Shown here piece after piece: positions 47,526 through 61,300 of a stretch of DNA of 64,000 nt (the stretch's first letter is position 1; each line of letters opens with the position of its first letter). This DNA comes from Acanthosepion lycidas (lineage: Eukaryota > Mollusca > Cephalopoda > Sepiida > Sepiidae). Both the position numbers and the translations under genes were made by a program. The DNA is taken from assembly GCA_963932145.1 (NCBI GenBank), contig OZ010581.1, forward strand, positions 85,905,120 through 85,969,119. The letters are read 5' to 3'. A model generated the notes under the pieces. That model worked only from the letters and a program-made list of their open reading frames with translations, was not told the DNA's origin and searched no databases.

Positions 47526-50500
47526 TATATAAAAATGGAAATGAGCTGATTTTGAGATTTTTCATTATAAAATATAATATAATGCTTATTTTGATATATT
47601 TCAAGTGGAATTCAAAAAATATAATGGAAATAGTGTTGATTTTGTTATTTTTCAATATAAATCAAGAAATCAAATGGAAATATCGCCCATTAAAATATTT
47701 TTCCAAAGAAAATGCAAAAAACATTGAAATATAGTAGATTTTGATATTTATTAAAAAGAATATAATATATAAAAATGGAAATGAGCTGATTTTGAGATTT
47801 TTCATTATAAAACATAATATAATCCTTATTTTGATATATTTCAACTGGAATTCAAAAAATATAATGGAAATAGTGTTGATTTTGTTATTTTTTGAATATA
47901 AATCAAGAAATCAAATGGAAATATCGCCCATTAAAATATTTTTCCAAAGAAAATGCAAAAAACATTGAAATATAGCAGATTTTGATATTTCCAAAAAAAG
48001 AATATAATATATAAAAATGGAAATGAGCTGATTTTGAGATTTTTCATTATAAAATATAATATAATGCTTGTTTTGATATATTTCAAGTGGAATTCAAAAA
48101 ATATAATGGAAATAGTGTTGATTTTCTTATTTTTCAATCTAAATCAAGAAATCAAATGGAAATATCCCCCATTGAAATATTTTTCCAAAGAAAATGCAAA
48201 AACCATTGAAATATAGTAGATTTTGATATTTATTAAAAAGAATATAATATATAAAAATGGAAATGAGCTGATTTTGAGATTTTTCATTATAAAACATAAT
48301 ATAATGCTTATTTTGATAGATTTCAAGTGGAATTCAAAAAATATAGTGGAAATAGTGTTGATTTTGTTATTTTTCAATATAAATCAAGAAATCAAATGGA
48401 AATATCGCCGATTAAAATATTTTTCCAAAGGAAATGCAAAAAACATTGAAATATAGCAGATTTTGATATTTTTAAAAAAGAATATAATATATAAAAATGG
48501 AAATGAGGTGATTTTGAGATTTTTTATTATAAAACATAATATAATGCTTATTTTGATATATTTCAGGTGGAATTAAAAAAATATAATGGAAATAGTGTTG
48601 ATTTTGTTATTTTTCAATATAAATCAAGAAATCAAATGGAAATATTGCCCATTAAAATTTTTTCAATAGAAAATGCAAAAAACATTGAAATATAGCAGAT
48701 TTTGATATTTCAAAAAAAAGAATATAATATATAAAAATGGAAATGAGCTGATTTTGAGATTTTTCATTATAAAACATAATATAATCCTTATTTTGATATA
48801 TTTCAAGTGGAATTAAAAAATATAATGGAAATAGTGTTGATTTTGTTATTTTTCAATATAAATCAAGAAATCAAATGGAAATATTGCCCATTAAAATTTT
48901 TCAATAGAAAATGCAAAAAACATTGAAATATAGCAGATTTTGATATTTCAAAAAAAAGAATATAATATATAAAAATGGAAATGAGCTGATTTTTTAGATT
49001 TTTCATTATAAAACATAATATAAAGCTTATTTTGATATATTTCAAGTGGAATTCAAAAAATATAATGGAAATAGTGTTGATTTTCTTATTTTTCAATATA
49101 AATCAAGAAATCAAATGGAAATATCCCCCATTAAAATATTTTTCCAAAGAAAATGCAAAAAACATTGAAATATAGGAGATTTTGATATTTCAAAAAAAAG
49201 AATATAATATATAAAAATGGAAATGAGCTGATTTTGAGATTTATCATTATAAAACATAATATAATGCTGATTTTGACAGATTTCAAGTAGAATTAAAAAA
49301 GATAATTCAAATAGAGTTGATTTTGTTGTTTTTCAATATAAATCAAGAAATCAAATGGAAATATTGCCCATGAAAATATTTTTCCAAAGAAAATGCAAAA
49401 ACATTGAAATATAGTAGATTTTGATATTTATTAAAAAGAATATAATATATAAAAATGGAAATGAGCTGATTTTGAGATTTTTCATTATAAAACATAGTAT
49501 AATCCTTATTTTGATATATTTCAAGTGGAATTCAAAAAATATAATGGAAATAGTGTTGATTTTGTTATTTTTCAATATAAATCAAGAAATCAAATGGAAA
49601 TATTGCCCATTAAAATTTTTTCAATAGAAAATGCAAAAAACATTGAAATATAGCAGATTTTGATATTTCAAAAAATAGAATATAATATATAAAAATGGAA
49701 ATGAGCTGATTTTGAGATTTTTCATTATAAAACATAATATAATGCTGATTTTGATAGATTTCAAGTAGAATTAAAAAATATAATTCAAATAGAGTTGATT
49801 TTGTTATTTTTCAATATAAATCAAGAAATCAAATGGAAATATCGCCGATTAAAATATTTTACCAAAGGAAATGCAAAAAACATTGAAATATAGCAGATTT
49901 TGATATTTTTAAAAAAGAATATAATATATAAAAATGGACAGGAGCTGATTTTGAGATTTTTCATTATAAAACATAATATAATCCCTATTTTGATATATTT
50001 CAAGTGGAATTCAAAAAATATAATGGAAATAGTGTTGATTTTGTTATTTTTCAATATAAATCAAGAAATCAAATGAAAATATCGCCCATTAAAATATTTT
50101 TCCAAAGAAAATGCAAAAACATTGAAATATAGTAGATTTTGATATTTATTAAAAAGAATATAATATATAAAAATGGAAATGAGCTGATTTTGAGATTTTT
50201 CATTATAAAATATAATATAATGCTTATTTTGATATATTTCAAGTGGAATTCAAAAAATATAATGGAAATAGTGTTGATTTTGTTATTTTTCAATATAAAT
50301 CAAGAAATCAAATGGAAATATCGCCCATTAAAATATTTTTCCAAAGAAAATGCAAAAAACATTGAAATATAGTAGATTTTGATATTTATTAAAAAGAATA
50401 TAATATATAAAAATGGAAATGAGCTGATTTTGAGATTTTTCATTATAAAACATAATATAATCCTTATTTTGATATATTTCAACTGGAATTCAAAAAATAT

Positions 50501-50931
50501 AATGGAAATAGTGTTGATTTTGTTATTTTTTGAATATAAATCAAGAAATCAAATGGAAATATCGCCCATTAAAATATTTTTCCAAAGAAAATGCAAAAAA
50601 CATTGAAATATAGCAGATTTTGATATTTCCAAAAAAAGAATATAATATATAAAAATGGAAATGAGCTGATTTTGAGATTTTTCATTATAAAATATAATAT
50701 AATGCTTATTTTGATATATTTCAAGTGGAATTCAAAAAATATAATGGAAATAGTGTTGATTTTGTTATTTTTCAATATAAATCAAGAAATCAAATGGAAA
50801 TATCGCCCATTAAAATATTTTTCAAAAGAAAATGCAAAAAACATTGAAATATAGTAGATTTTGATATTTATTAAAAAGAATATAATATATAAAAATGGAA
50901 ATGAGCTGATTTTGAGATTTTTCATTATAAA
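47526..50931. repeat. 14-mer HOR, copy 2 (3,360 bp plus short overhang)
   Basis: Line-by-line comparison at offset 3,360 shows only about four base differences: two near 49,670-49,676 (TTTCAAAAAATAG vs TTTCCAAAAAAAG), one near 50,075 (ATGAAAATATC vs ATGGAAATATC) and one near 50,420 (GGAAATGAGC vs GGAAAAGAGC). Similarity ends near 50,932, where copy 1 has AAATATAATATAATGC and this copy has AAACATAATATAATAC. Confidence 0.9.
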
Positions 50932-52840
50932 ACATAATATAATACTTATTTTGATATATTTCAAGTGGAATTCAAAAAATATAATGGAAATAGTGTTGAT
51001 TTTGTTATTTTTCAATATAAATCAAGAAATCAAATGGAAATATCGCCCATTAAAATATTTTTCCAAAGAAAATGCAAAAAACATTGAAATATAGTAGATT
51101 TTGATATTTATTAAAAAGAATATAATATATAAAAATGGAAATGAGCTGATTTTGAGATTTTTCATTATAAAACATAATATAATCCTTATTTTGATATATT
51201 TCAAGTGGAATTCAAAAAATATAATGGAAATAGTGTTGATTTTGTTATTTTTCAATATAAATCAAGAAATCAAATGGAAATATTGCCCATTAAAATTTTT
51301 TCAATAGAAAATGCAAAAAACATTGAAATATAGCAGATTTTGATATTTCAAAAAAAAGAATATGATATATAAAAATGGAAATGAGCTGATTTTGAGATTT
51401 TTCATTATAAAACATAATATAATGCTTATTTTGATATATTTCAAGTGGAATTCAAAAAATATAGTGGAAATAGTGTTGATTTTGTTATTTTTCAATATAA
51501 ATCAAGAAATTAAATGGAAATATTGCCCATTAAAATTTTTTCAATAGAAAATGCAAAAAACATTGAAATATAGCAGATTTTGATATTTCCAAAAAAAGAA
51601 TATAATATATAAAAATGGAAATGAGCTGATTTTGAGATTTTTCATTATAAAACATAATATAATCCTTATTTTGATATATTTCAACTGGAATTCAAAAAAT
51701 ATAATGGAAATAGTGTTGATTTTGTTATTTTTCAATATAAATCAAGAAATCAAATGGAAATATCGCCCATTAAAATATTTTTCCAAAGAAAATGCAAAAA
51801 ACATTGAATTATAGTAGATTTTGATATTTATTAAAAAGAATATAATATATAAAAATGGAAATGAGCTGATTTTTAGATTTTTCATTATAAAACATAATAT
51901 AATGCTTATTTTGATATATTTCAAGTGGAATTCAAAAAATATAATGGAAATAGTGTTGATTTTGTTATTTTTAAATATAAATCAAGAAATCAAATGGAAA
52001 TATCGCCCATTAAAATATTTTTCGATAGAAAATGCAAAAAACATTGAAATATAGCAGATTTTGATATTTCAAAAAAAAGAATATAATATATAAAAATGGA
52101 AATGAGCTGATTTTGAGATTTTTCATTATAAAACATAATATAATGCTGATTTTGATAGATTTCAGGTGGAATTAAAAAATATAATTCAAATAGAATTGAT
52201 TTTGTTATTTTTCAATATACATCAAGAAATCAAATGGAAATATCGCGGATTAAAATATTTTTCCAAAGGAAATGCAAAAAACATTGAAATATAGCAGATT
52301 TTGATATTTTTAAAAAAGAATATAATATATGAAAATGGAAATGAGCTGATTTTGAGATTTTTCATTATAAAACATAATATAATGCTTATTTTGATATATT
52401 TCAAGTGGAATTAAAAAATATGATTCAAATAGAGTTGATTTTGTTATTTTTCAATATAAATCAAGAAATCAAATGGAAATATCGCCGATTAAAATATTTT
52501 TACAAAGGAAATGCAAAAAACATTGAAATATAGCAGATTTTGATATTTCAAAAAAAAGAATATAATATATAAAAATGGAAATGAGCTGATTTTGAGATTT
52601 TTCATTATAAAACATAATATAATGCTGATTTTGATAGATTTCAGGTGGAATTAAAAAATATAATTCAAATAGAGTTGATTTTGTTATTTTTCAATATAAA
52701 TCAAGAAATCAAATGGAAATATCGCGGATTAAAATATTTTTCCAAAGGAAATGCAAAAAACATTGAAATATAGCAGATTTTGATATTTTTAAAAAAGAAT
52801 ATAATATATAAAAATGGAAATGAGCTGATTTTGAGATTTT
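50932..52840. repeat. Mixed domain II monomers
   Basis: About eight units without an internal HOR. Markers include a private AATATGATATA (51,361), AAATTAAATGG (51,510), TTGAATTATAG (51,805), GATTTTTAGATTTTTC (51,870), TTTTTAAATATAAATC with TTTTTCGATAG (51,970-52,025), CAATATACATCAAG (52,213), ATCGCGGATT (52,242 and 52,722) and TATGATTCAAATAG (52,420). Much of 51,730-53,230 is repeated at 55,807-57,070. Confidence 0.78.
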
Positions 52841-54757
52841 TCATTATAAAACATAATATAATGCTTATTTTGATATATTTCAAGTGGAATTCAAAAAATA
52901 TAATGGAAATACTGTTGATTTTGCTACTTTTCAATATAAATCAAGAAATCAAATGGAAATATTGCCCATTAAATTATTTTTCGATAGAAAATGAAAAAAA
53001 CATTGAAATATAGCAGATTTTGATATTTCAAAAAAAATAATATAATATATAAAAATGGAAATGAGCTGATTTTGAGATTTTTCATTATAAAACATAGTAT
53101 AATGCTTATTTTGATATATTTCAAGTGGAATTCAATAAATATAACGGAAATAGTGTTGATTTTGTTATTTTTCAATATAAATCAAGAAATCAAATGGAAA
53201 TATCGCCCATTAAAATATTTTTCCAAAGAAAATGCAAAAAACATTGAAATATAGTAGATTTTGATATTTATTAAAAAGAATATAATATATAAAAATGGAA
53301 ATGAGCTGATTTTGAGATTTTTCATTATAAAACATAATATAATCCTTATTTTGATATATTTCAAGTGGAATTCAAAAAATATAATGGAAATAGTGTTGAT
53401 TTTGTTATTTTTCAATATAAATCAAGAAATCAAATGGAAATATTGCCCATTAAAATTTTTTCAATAGAAAATGCAAAAAACATTGAAATATAGCAGATTT
53501 TGATATTTCAAAAAAAAGAATATAATATATAAAAATGGAAATGAGCTGATTTTGAGATTTTTCATTATAAAACATAATATAATGCTGATTTTGATAGATT
53601 TCAAGTGGAATTAAAAAATATAATTCTAATAGAGTTGATTTTGTTATTTTTCAATATAAATCAAGAAATCAAATGGAAATATCCCCATTAAAATATTTTT
53701 TCAAATAAAATGCAAAAACCATTGAAATATAGTAGATTTTGATATTTATTAAAAAGAATATAATATATAAAAATGGAAATGAGCTGATTTTTAGATTTTT
53801 CATTATAAAACATAATATAATGCTTATTTTGATATATTTCAAGTGGAATTCAAAAAATATAATGGAAATACTGTTGATTTTGCTACTTTTCAATATAAAT
53901 CAAGAAATCAAATGGAAATATTGCCCATTAAATTATTTTTCGATAGAAAATGAAAAAAACATTGAAATATAGCAGATTTTGATATTTCAAAAAAAATAAT
54001 ATAATATATAAAAATGGAAATGAGCTGATTTTGAGATTTTTCATTATAAAACATAGTATAATGCTTATTTTGATATATTTCAAGTGGAATTCAATAAATA
54101 TAACGGAAATAGTGTTGATTTTGTTATTTTTCAATATAAATCAAGAAATCAAATGGAAATATCGCCCATTAAAATATTTTTCCAAAGAAAATGCAAAAAA
54201 CATTGAAATATAGTAGATTTTGATATTTATTAAAAAGAATATAATATATAAAAATGGAAATGAGCTGATTTTGAGATTTTTCATTATAAAACATAATATA
54301 ATCCTTATTTTGATATATTTCAAGTGGAATTCAAAAAATATAATGGAAATAGTGTTGATTTTGTTATTTTTCAATATAAATCAAGAAATCAAATGGAAAT
54401 ATTGCCCATTAAAATTTTTTCAATAGAAAATGCAAAAAACATTGAAATATAGCAGATTTTGATATTTCAAAAAAAAGAATATAATATATAAAAATGGAAA
54501 TGAGCTGATTTTGAGATTTTTCATTATAAAACATAATATAATGCTGATTTTGATAGATTTCAAGTGGAATTAAAAAATATAATTCTAATAGAGTTGATTT
54601 TGTTATTTTTCAATATAAATCAAGAAATCAAATGGAAATATCCCCATTAAAATATTTTTTCAAATAAAATGCAAAAACCATTGAAATATAGTAGATTTTG
54701 ATATTTATTAAAAAGAATATAATATATAAAAATGGAAATGAGCTGATTTTGAGATTT
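52840..54757. repeat. Tetramer HOR, two copies (959 bp)
   Basis: From about 52,840 the sequence repeats at an offset of 959 bp. Markers: ACTGTTGATTTTGCTAC (52,911 and 53,870), AAATTATTTTTCGATAG with GAAAATGAAAAAAAC, AAAAAAAATAATATAA (53,030), ACATAGTATAATGC with CAATAAATATAACGG (53,095-53,146), ATCCTT/ATTGCCC, and GATAGATTTCAAGTGGAATTA with AATTCTAATAGAG (53,624). The odd length (959, not 960) is carried by both copies through the shortened ATCCCCATTAAAA box. Confidence 0.87.
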
Positions 54758-55137
54758 TTCATTATAAAACATAATATAATGCTTATTTTGATAGATTTCA
54801 AGTGGAATTCAAAAAATATAGTGGAAATAGTGTTGATTTTGTTATTTTTCAATATAAATCAAGAAATTAAATGGAAATATTGCCCATTAAAATTTTTTCA
54901 ATAGAAAATGCAAAAAACATTGAAATATAGCAGATTTTGATATTTCAAAAAAAAGAATATAATATATAAAAATGGAAATGAGCTGATTTTGAGATTTTTC
55001 ATTATAAAACATAATATAATGCTGATTTTGATAGATTTCAAGTGGAATTAAAAAATATAATTCAAATAGAGTTGATTTTGTTATTTTTCAATATAAATCA
55101 AGAAATCAAATGGAAATATCGCCCATTAAATTTTTTT

Positions 55138-55890
55138 TCCAAAGAAAATGCAAAAAACATTAAAATATAGCAGATTTTGATATTTTTAAAAAAGAATATA
55201 ATGTATAAAAATGGAAATGAGCTGATTTTGAGATTTTTCATTATAAAACATAATATAATGCTTATTTTGATATATTTCAAGTGGAATTCAAAAAATATAA
55301 TGGAAATAGTGTTGATTTTGTTATTTTTAAATATAAATCAAGAAATCAAATGGAAATATCGCCCATTAAAAAATTTTTCGATAGAAAATGCAAAAAACAT
55401 TGAAATATAGCAGATTTTGATATTTATTAAAAAGAATATAATATATAAAAATGGAAATGAGCTGATTTTGAGATTTTTCATTATAAAACATAATATAATC
55501 CTTATTTTGATATATTTCAACTGGAATTCAAAAAATATAATGGAAATAGTGTTGATTTTGTTATTTTTCAATATAAATCAAGAAATCAAATGGAAATATC
55601 GCCCATTAAAATATTTTTCCAAAGAAAATGCAAAAAACATTGAAATATAGCAGATTTTGATATTTCCAAAAAAAGAATATAATATATAAAAATGGAAATG
55701 AGCTGATTTTGAGATTTTTCATTATAAAATATAATATAATGCTTATTTTGATATATTTCAAGTGGAATTCAAAAAATATAATGGAAATAGTGTTGATTTT
55801 GTTATTTTTCAATATAAATCAAGAAATCAAATGAAAATATCGCCCATTAAAATATTTTTCCAAAGAAAATGCAAAAAACATTGAATTATA
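55138..55890. repeat. Earlier partial relative of the 15-mer/5-mer series
   Basis: AAATTTTTTTTCC with ATTAAAATATAGCAG, then AATGTATAAAAATGG (55,200), TTTTTAAATATAAATC with TTTTTCGATAG, then ATCCTT/CAACTGG and TATTTCCAAAAAAAG units. The same order recurs at 58,730-59,420, 59,930-60,620, 62,320-63,020 and 63,525 onward. One difference is CCCATTAAAAAATTTTTCG here against CCCATTAAAATATTTTTCG there. Confidence 0.83.
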
Positions 55891-57070
55891 GTAGATTTTG
55901 ATATTTATTAAAAAGAATATAATATATAAAAATGGAAATGAGCTGATTTTTAGATTTTTCATTATAAAACATAATATAATGCTTATTTTGATATATTTCA
56001 AGTGGAATTCAAAAAATATAATGGAAATAGTGTTGATTTTGTTATTTTTAAATATAAATCAAGAAATCAAATGGAAATATCGCCCATTAAAATATTTTTC
56101 GATAGAAAATGCAAAAAACATTGAAATATAGCAGATTTTGATATTTCAAAAAAAAGAATATAATATATAAAAATGGAAATGAGCTGATTTTGAGATTTTT
56201 CATTATAAAACATAATATAATGCTTATTTTGATATATTTCAAGTGGAATTAAAAAATATGATTCAAATAGAGTTGATTTTGTTATTTTTCAATATAAATC
56301 AAGAAATCAAATGGAAATATCGCCGATTAAAATATTTTTACAAAGGAAATGCAAAAAACATTGAAATATAGCAGATTTTGATATTTCAAAAAAAAGAATA
56401 TAATATATAAAAATGGAAATGAGCTGATTTTGAGATTTTTCATTATAAAACATAATATAATGCTGATTTTGATAGATTTCAGGTGGAATTAAAAAATATA
56501 ATTCAAATAGAGTTGATTTTGTTATTTTTCAATATAAATCAAGAAATCAAATGGAAATATCGCGGATTAAAATATTTTTCCAAAGGAAATGCAAAAAACA
56601 TTGAAATATAGCAGATTTTGATATTTTTAAAAAAGAATATAATATATAAAAATGGAAATGAGCTGATTTTGAGATTTTTCATTATAAAACATAATATAAT
56701 GCTTATTTTGATATATTTCAAGTGGAATTCAAAAAATATAATGGAAATACTGTTGATTTTGCTACTTTTCAATATAAATCAAGAAATCAAATGGAAATAT
56801 TGCCCATTAAATTATTTTTCGATAGAAAATGAAAAAAACATTGAAATATAGCAGATTTTGATATTTCAAAAAAAATAATATAATATATAAAAATGGAAAT
56901 GAGCTGATTTTGAGATTTTTCATTATAAAACATAGTATAATGCTTATTTTGATATATTTCAAGTGGAATTCAATAAATATAACGGAAATAGTGTTGATTT
57001 TGTTATTTTTCAATATAAATCAAGAAATCGAATGGAAATATCGCCCATTAAAATATTTTTCAAAAGAAAA
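55807..57070. repeat. Repeat of 51,730-53,230 with one monomer deleted
   Basis: Matches 51,730-52,120 at offset 4,077 (TTGAATTATAG, GATTTTTAGATTTTTC, TTTTTCGATAG) and 52,381-53,230 at offset 3,838 (TATGATTCAAATAG, CAGGTGG, ATCGCGGATT, ACTGTTGATTTTGCTAC). The offset changes by 239 bp inside the monomer at 56,139-56,378. That monomer starts like 52,062 and ends like 52,302, so one unit was removed by exchange at matching positions. Confidence 0.85.
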
Positions 57071-57570
57071 TGCAAAAAACATTGAAATATAGCAGATTTT
57101 GATATTTATTAAAAAGAATATAATATATAAAAATGGAAATGAGCTGATTTTGAGATTTTTCATTATAAAACATAATATAATGCTGATTTTGATAGATTTC
57201 AGGTGGAATTAAAAAATATAATTCAAATAGAGTTGATTTTGTTATTTTTCAATATAAATCAAGAAATCAAATGGAAATATCGCCCATTAAAATATTTTTC
57301 CAAAGGAAATGCAAAAAACATTGAAATATAGCAGATTTTGATATTTTTATAAAACAATATAATATATAAAAATGGAAATGAGCTGATTTTGAGATTTTTC
57401 ATTATAAAACATAGTATAATGCTTATTTTGATATATTTCAAGTGGAATTCAATAAATATAACGGAAATAGTGTTGATTTTGTTATTTTTCAATATAAATC
57501 AAGAAATCGAATGGAAATATCGCCCATTAAAATATTTTTCAAAAGAAAATGCAAAAAACATTGAAATATA
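56880..57570. repeat. Local dimer duplication (479 bp)
   Basis: The ACATAGTATAATGC/CAATAAATATAACGG monomer, here with the extra changes AAATCGAATGG and TTTTTCAAAAGAAAATGC, occurs at about 56,880-57,090 and again at 57,359-57,570. Between them is a TATTTATTAAAAAG unit with GATAGATTTCAGGTGG and CCAAAGG. The AAATCGAATGG change adds a second CpG and occurs only in these two units. Confidence 0.8.
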
Positions 57571-57704
57571 GTAGATTTTGATATTTATTAAAAAGAATAT
57601 AATATATAAAAATGGAAATGAGCTGATTTTGAGCTTTTTCATTATAAAACATAATATAATGCTTATTTTGATATATTTCAAGTGGAATTCAAAAAATATA
57701 ATGG

Positions 57705-60700
57705 AAATAGTGTTGATTTTGTTATTTTTCAATATAAATCAAGAAATCAAATGGAAATATTGCCCATTAAAATTTTTTCAATAGAAAATGCAAAAAACAT
57801 TGAAATATAGCAGATTTTGATATTTCAAAAAAAAGAATATAATATATAAAAATGGAAATGAGCTGATTTTGAGATTTTTCATTATAAAACATAATATAAT
57901 GCTGATTTTGATAGATTTCAAGTGGAATTAAAAAATATAATTCTAATAGAGTTGATTTTGTTATTTTTCAATATAAATCAAGAAATCAAATGGAAATATC
58001 CCCCATTAAAATATTTTTCCAAAGAAAATGCAAAAACCATTGAAATATAGTAGATTTTGATATTTATTAAAAAGTATATAATATATAAAAATGGAAATGA
58101 GCTGATTTTGAGATTTTTCATTATAAAACATAATATAATGCTTATTTTGATAGATTTCAAGTGGAATTCAAAAAATATATGGAAATAGTGTTGATTTTGT
58201 TATTTTTCAATATAAATCAAGAAATCAAATGGAAATATTGCCCATTAAAATTTTTTCAATAGAAAATGCAAAAAACATTGAAATATAGCAGATTTTGATA
58301 TTTCAAAAAAAAAGAATATAATATATAAAAATGGAAATGAGCTGATTTTGAGATTTTTCATTATAAAACATAATATAATGCTGATTTTGATAGATTTCAA
58401 GTGGATTTAAAAAATATAATTCAAATAGAGTTGATTTTGTTATTTTTCAATATAAATCAAGAAATCAAATGGAAATATCCCCCATTAAAATATTTTTCCA
58501 AAGAAAATGCAAAAACCATTGAAATATAGTAGATTTTGATATTTATTAAAAAGAATATAATATATAAAAATGGAAATGAGATGATTTTGAGATTTTTCAT
58601 TATAAAACATAATATAATGCTTATTTTCATAGATTTCCAGTGGAATTCAAAAAATATAGTGGAAATAGTGTTGATTTTGTATTTTTCAATATAAATCAAG
58701 AAATCAAATGGAAATATCGCCCATTAAATTTTTTTTCCAAAGAAAATGCAAAAAACATTAAAATATAGCAGATTTTGATATTTTTAAAAAAGAATATAAT
58801 GTATAAAAATGGAAATGAGCTGATTTTGAGATTTTTCATTATAAAACATAATATAATGCTTATTTTGATATATTTCAAGTGGAATTCAAAAAATATAATG
58901 GAAATAGTGTTGATTTTGTTATTTTTAAATATAAATCAAGAAATCAAATGGAAATATCGCCCATTAAAATATTTTTCGATAGAAAATGAAAAAAACATTG
59001 AAATATAGCAGATTTTGATATTTATTAAAAAGAATATATATATAAAAATGGAAATGAGCTGATTTTGAGATTTTTCATTATAAAACATAATATAATCCTT
59101 ATTTTGATATATTTCAACTGGAATTCAAAAATATAATGGAAATAGTGTTGATTTTGTTATTTTTCAATAAAAATCAAGAAATCAAATGGAAATATCGCCC
59201 ATTAAAATATTTTTCCAAAGAAAATGCAAAAAACATTGAAATATAGCAGATTTTGATATTTCCAAAAAAAGAATATAATATATAAAAATGGAAATGAGCT
59301 GATTTTGAGATTTTTCATTATAAAATATAATATAATGCTTATTTTGATATATTTCAAGTGGAATTCAAAAAATATAATGGAAATAGTGTTGATTTTGTTA
59401 TTTTTCAATATAAATCAAGAAATCAAATAGAAATATCCCCCATTAAAATATTTTTTCAAATAAAATGCAAAAACCATTGAAATATAGTAGATTTTGATAT
59501 TTATTAAAAAGAATATAATATATAAAAATGGAAATGAGCTGATTTTGAGATTTTTCATTATAAAACATAATATAATGCTTATTTTGATATATTTCAAGTG
59601 GAATTCAAAAAATATAGTGGAAATAGTGTTGATTTTGTTATTTTTCAATATAAATCAAGAAATCAAATGGAAATATTGCCCATTAAAATTTTTTCAATAG
59701 AAAATGCAAAAAACATTGAAATATAGCAGATTTTGATATTTCAAAAAAAAGAATATAATATATAAAAATGGAAATGAGCTGATTTTGAGATTTTTCATTA
59801 TAAAACATAATATAATGCTGATTTTGATAGATTTCAAGTGGAATTAAAAAATATAATTCAAATAGAGTTGATTTTGTTATTTTTCAATATAAATCAAGAA
59901 ATCAAATGGAAATATCGCCCATTAAATTTTTTTTCCAAAGAAAATGCAAAAAACATTAAAATATAGCAGATTTTGATATTTTTAAAAAAGAATATAATGT
60001 ATAAAAATGGAAATGAGCTGATTTTGAGATTTTTCATTATAAAACATAATATAATGCTTATTTTGATATATTTCAAGTGGAATTCAAAAAATATAATGGA
60101 AATAGTGTTGATTTTGTTATTTTTAAATATAAATCAAGAAATCAAATGGAAATATCGCCCATTAAAATATTTTTCGATAGAAAATGAAAAAAACATTGAA
60201 ATATAGCAGATTTTGATATTTATTAAAAAGAATATAATATATAAAAATGGAAATGAGCTGATTTTGAGATTTTTCATTATAAAACATAATATAATCCTTA
60301 TTTTGATATATTTCAACTGGAATTCAAAAAATATAATGGAAATAGTGTTGATTTTGTTATTTTTCAATATAAATCAAGAAATCAAATGGAAATATCGACC
60401 ATTAAAATATTTTTCCAAAGAAAATGCAAAAAACATTGAAATATAGCAGATTTTGATATTTCCAAAAAAAGAATATAATATATAAAAATGGAAATGAGCT
60501 GATTTTGAGATTTTTCATTATAAAATATAATATAATGCTTATTTTGATATATTTCAAGTGGAATTCAAAAAATATAATGGAAATAGTGTTGATTTTGTTA
60601 TTTTTCAATATAAATCAAGAAATCAAATAGAAATATCCCCCATTAAAATATTTTTTCAAATAAAATGCAAAAACCATTGAAATATAGTAGATTTTGATAT

Positions 60701-61300
60701 TTATTAAAAAGAATATAATATATAAAAATGGAAATGAGCTGATTTTGAGCTTTTTCATTATAAAACATAATATAATGCTTATTTTGATATATTTCAAGTG
60801 GAATTCAAAAAATATAGTGGAAATAGTGTTGATTTTGTTATTTTTCAATATAAATCAAGAAATCAAATGGAAATATTGCCCATTAAAATTTTTTCAATAG
60901 AAAATGCAAAAAACATTGAAATATAGATGATTTTGATATTTCAAAAAAAAGAATATAATATATAAAAATGGAAATGAGCTGATTTTGAGATTTTTCATTA
61001 TAAAACATAATATAATGCTGATTTTGATAGATTTCAAGTGGAATTAAAAAATATAATTCAAATAGAGTTGATTTTGTTATTTTTCAATATAAATCAAGAA
61101 ATCAAATGGAAATATCGCCCATTAAATTTTTTTTCCAAAGAAAATGCAAAAAACATTAAAATATAGCAGATTTTGATATTTTTAAAAAAGAATATAATGT
61201 ATAAAAATGGAAATGAGCTGATTTTGAGATTTTTCATTATAAAACATAATATAATGCTTATTTTGATAGATTTCAAGTGGAATTCAAAAAATATAGTGGA
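57705..61300. repeat. 15-mer HOR, copy 1 (about 3,595 bp)
   Basis: Copy 1 shares rare markers with copy 2 at offsets of 3,594-3,597 bp: AATTCTAATAGAG (57,940/61,536), AAAAAGTATATAATA (58,071/61,667), AAAAAATATATGGAAATAG missing two bases (58,170/61,769), GTGGATTTAAAAAATA (58,402/61,997), GAGATGATTTTGAG with TTTTCATAGATTTCCAG (58,578-58,640/62,173-62,235) and TTTTGTATTTTTC missing one T (58,676/62,270). The offset changes where copy 1 alone has lost two bases in GAATATATATATAAAAATGG (59,030). Its right two-thirds consist of the nested 5-mer. Confidence 0.9.
58777..61174. repeat. Nested 5-mer HOR, two copies (about 1,198-1,200 bp)
   Basis: Within 15-mer copy 1, the series AATGTATAAAAATGG; ATCCTT/CAACTGG; TATTTCCAAAAAAAG with ATAGAAATATCCCCC; TATTTATTAAAAAG with TAGTGG/ATTGCCC; and GATAGATTTC/GAATTA ending AAATTTTTTTTCC occurs from 58,777 and again from 59,975. 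A new copy starts at 61,174 but switches into a different monomer (GATAGATTTC, TAGTGG), which starts the second 15-mer. Copy 2 has private TTTTGAGCTTTTTC (60,747), TATCGACC (60,396) and TATAGATGATTTTG (60,923). Confidence 0.88.
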
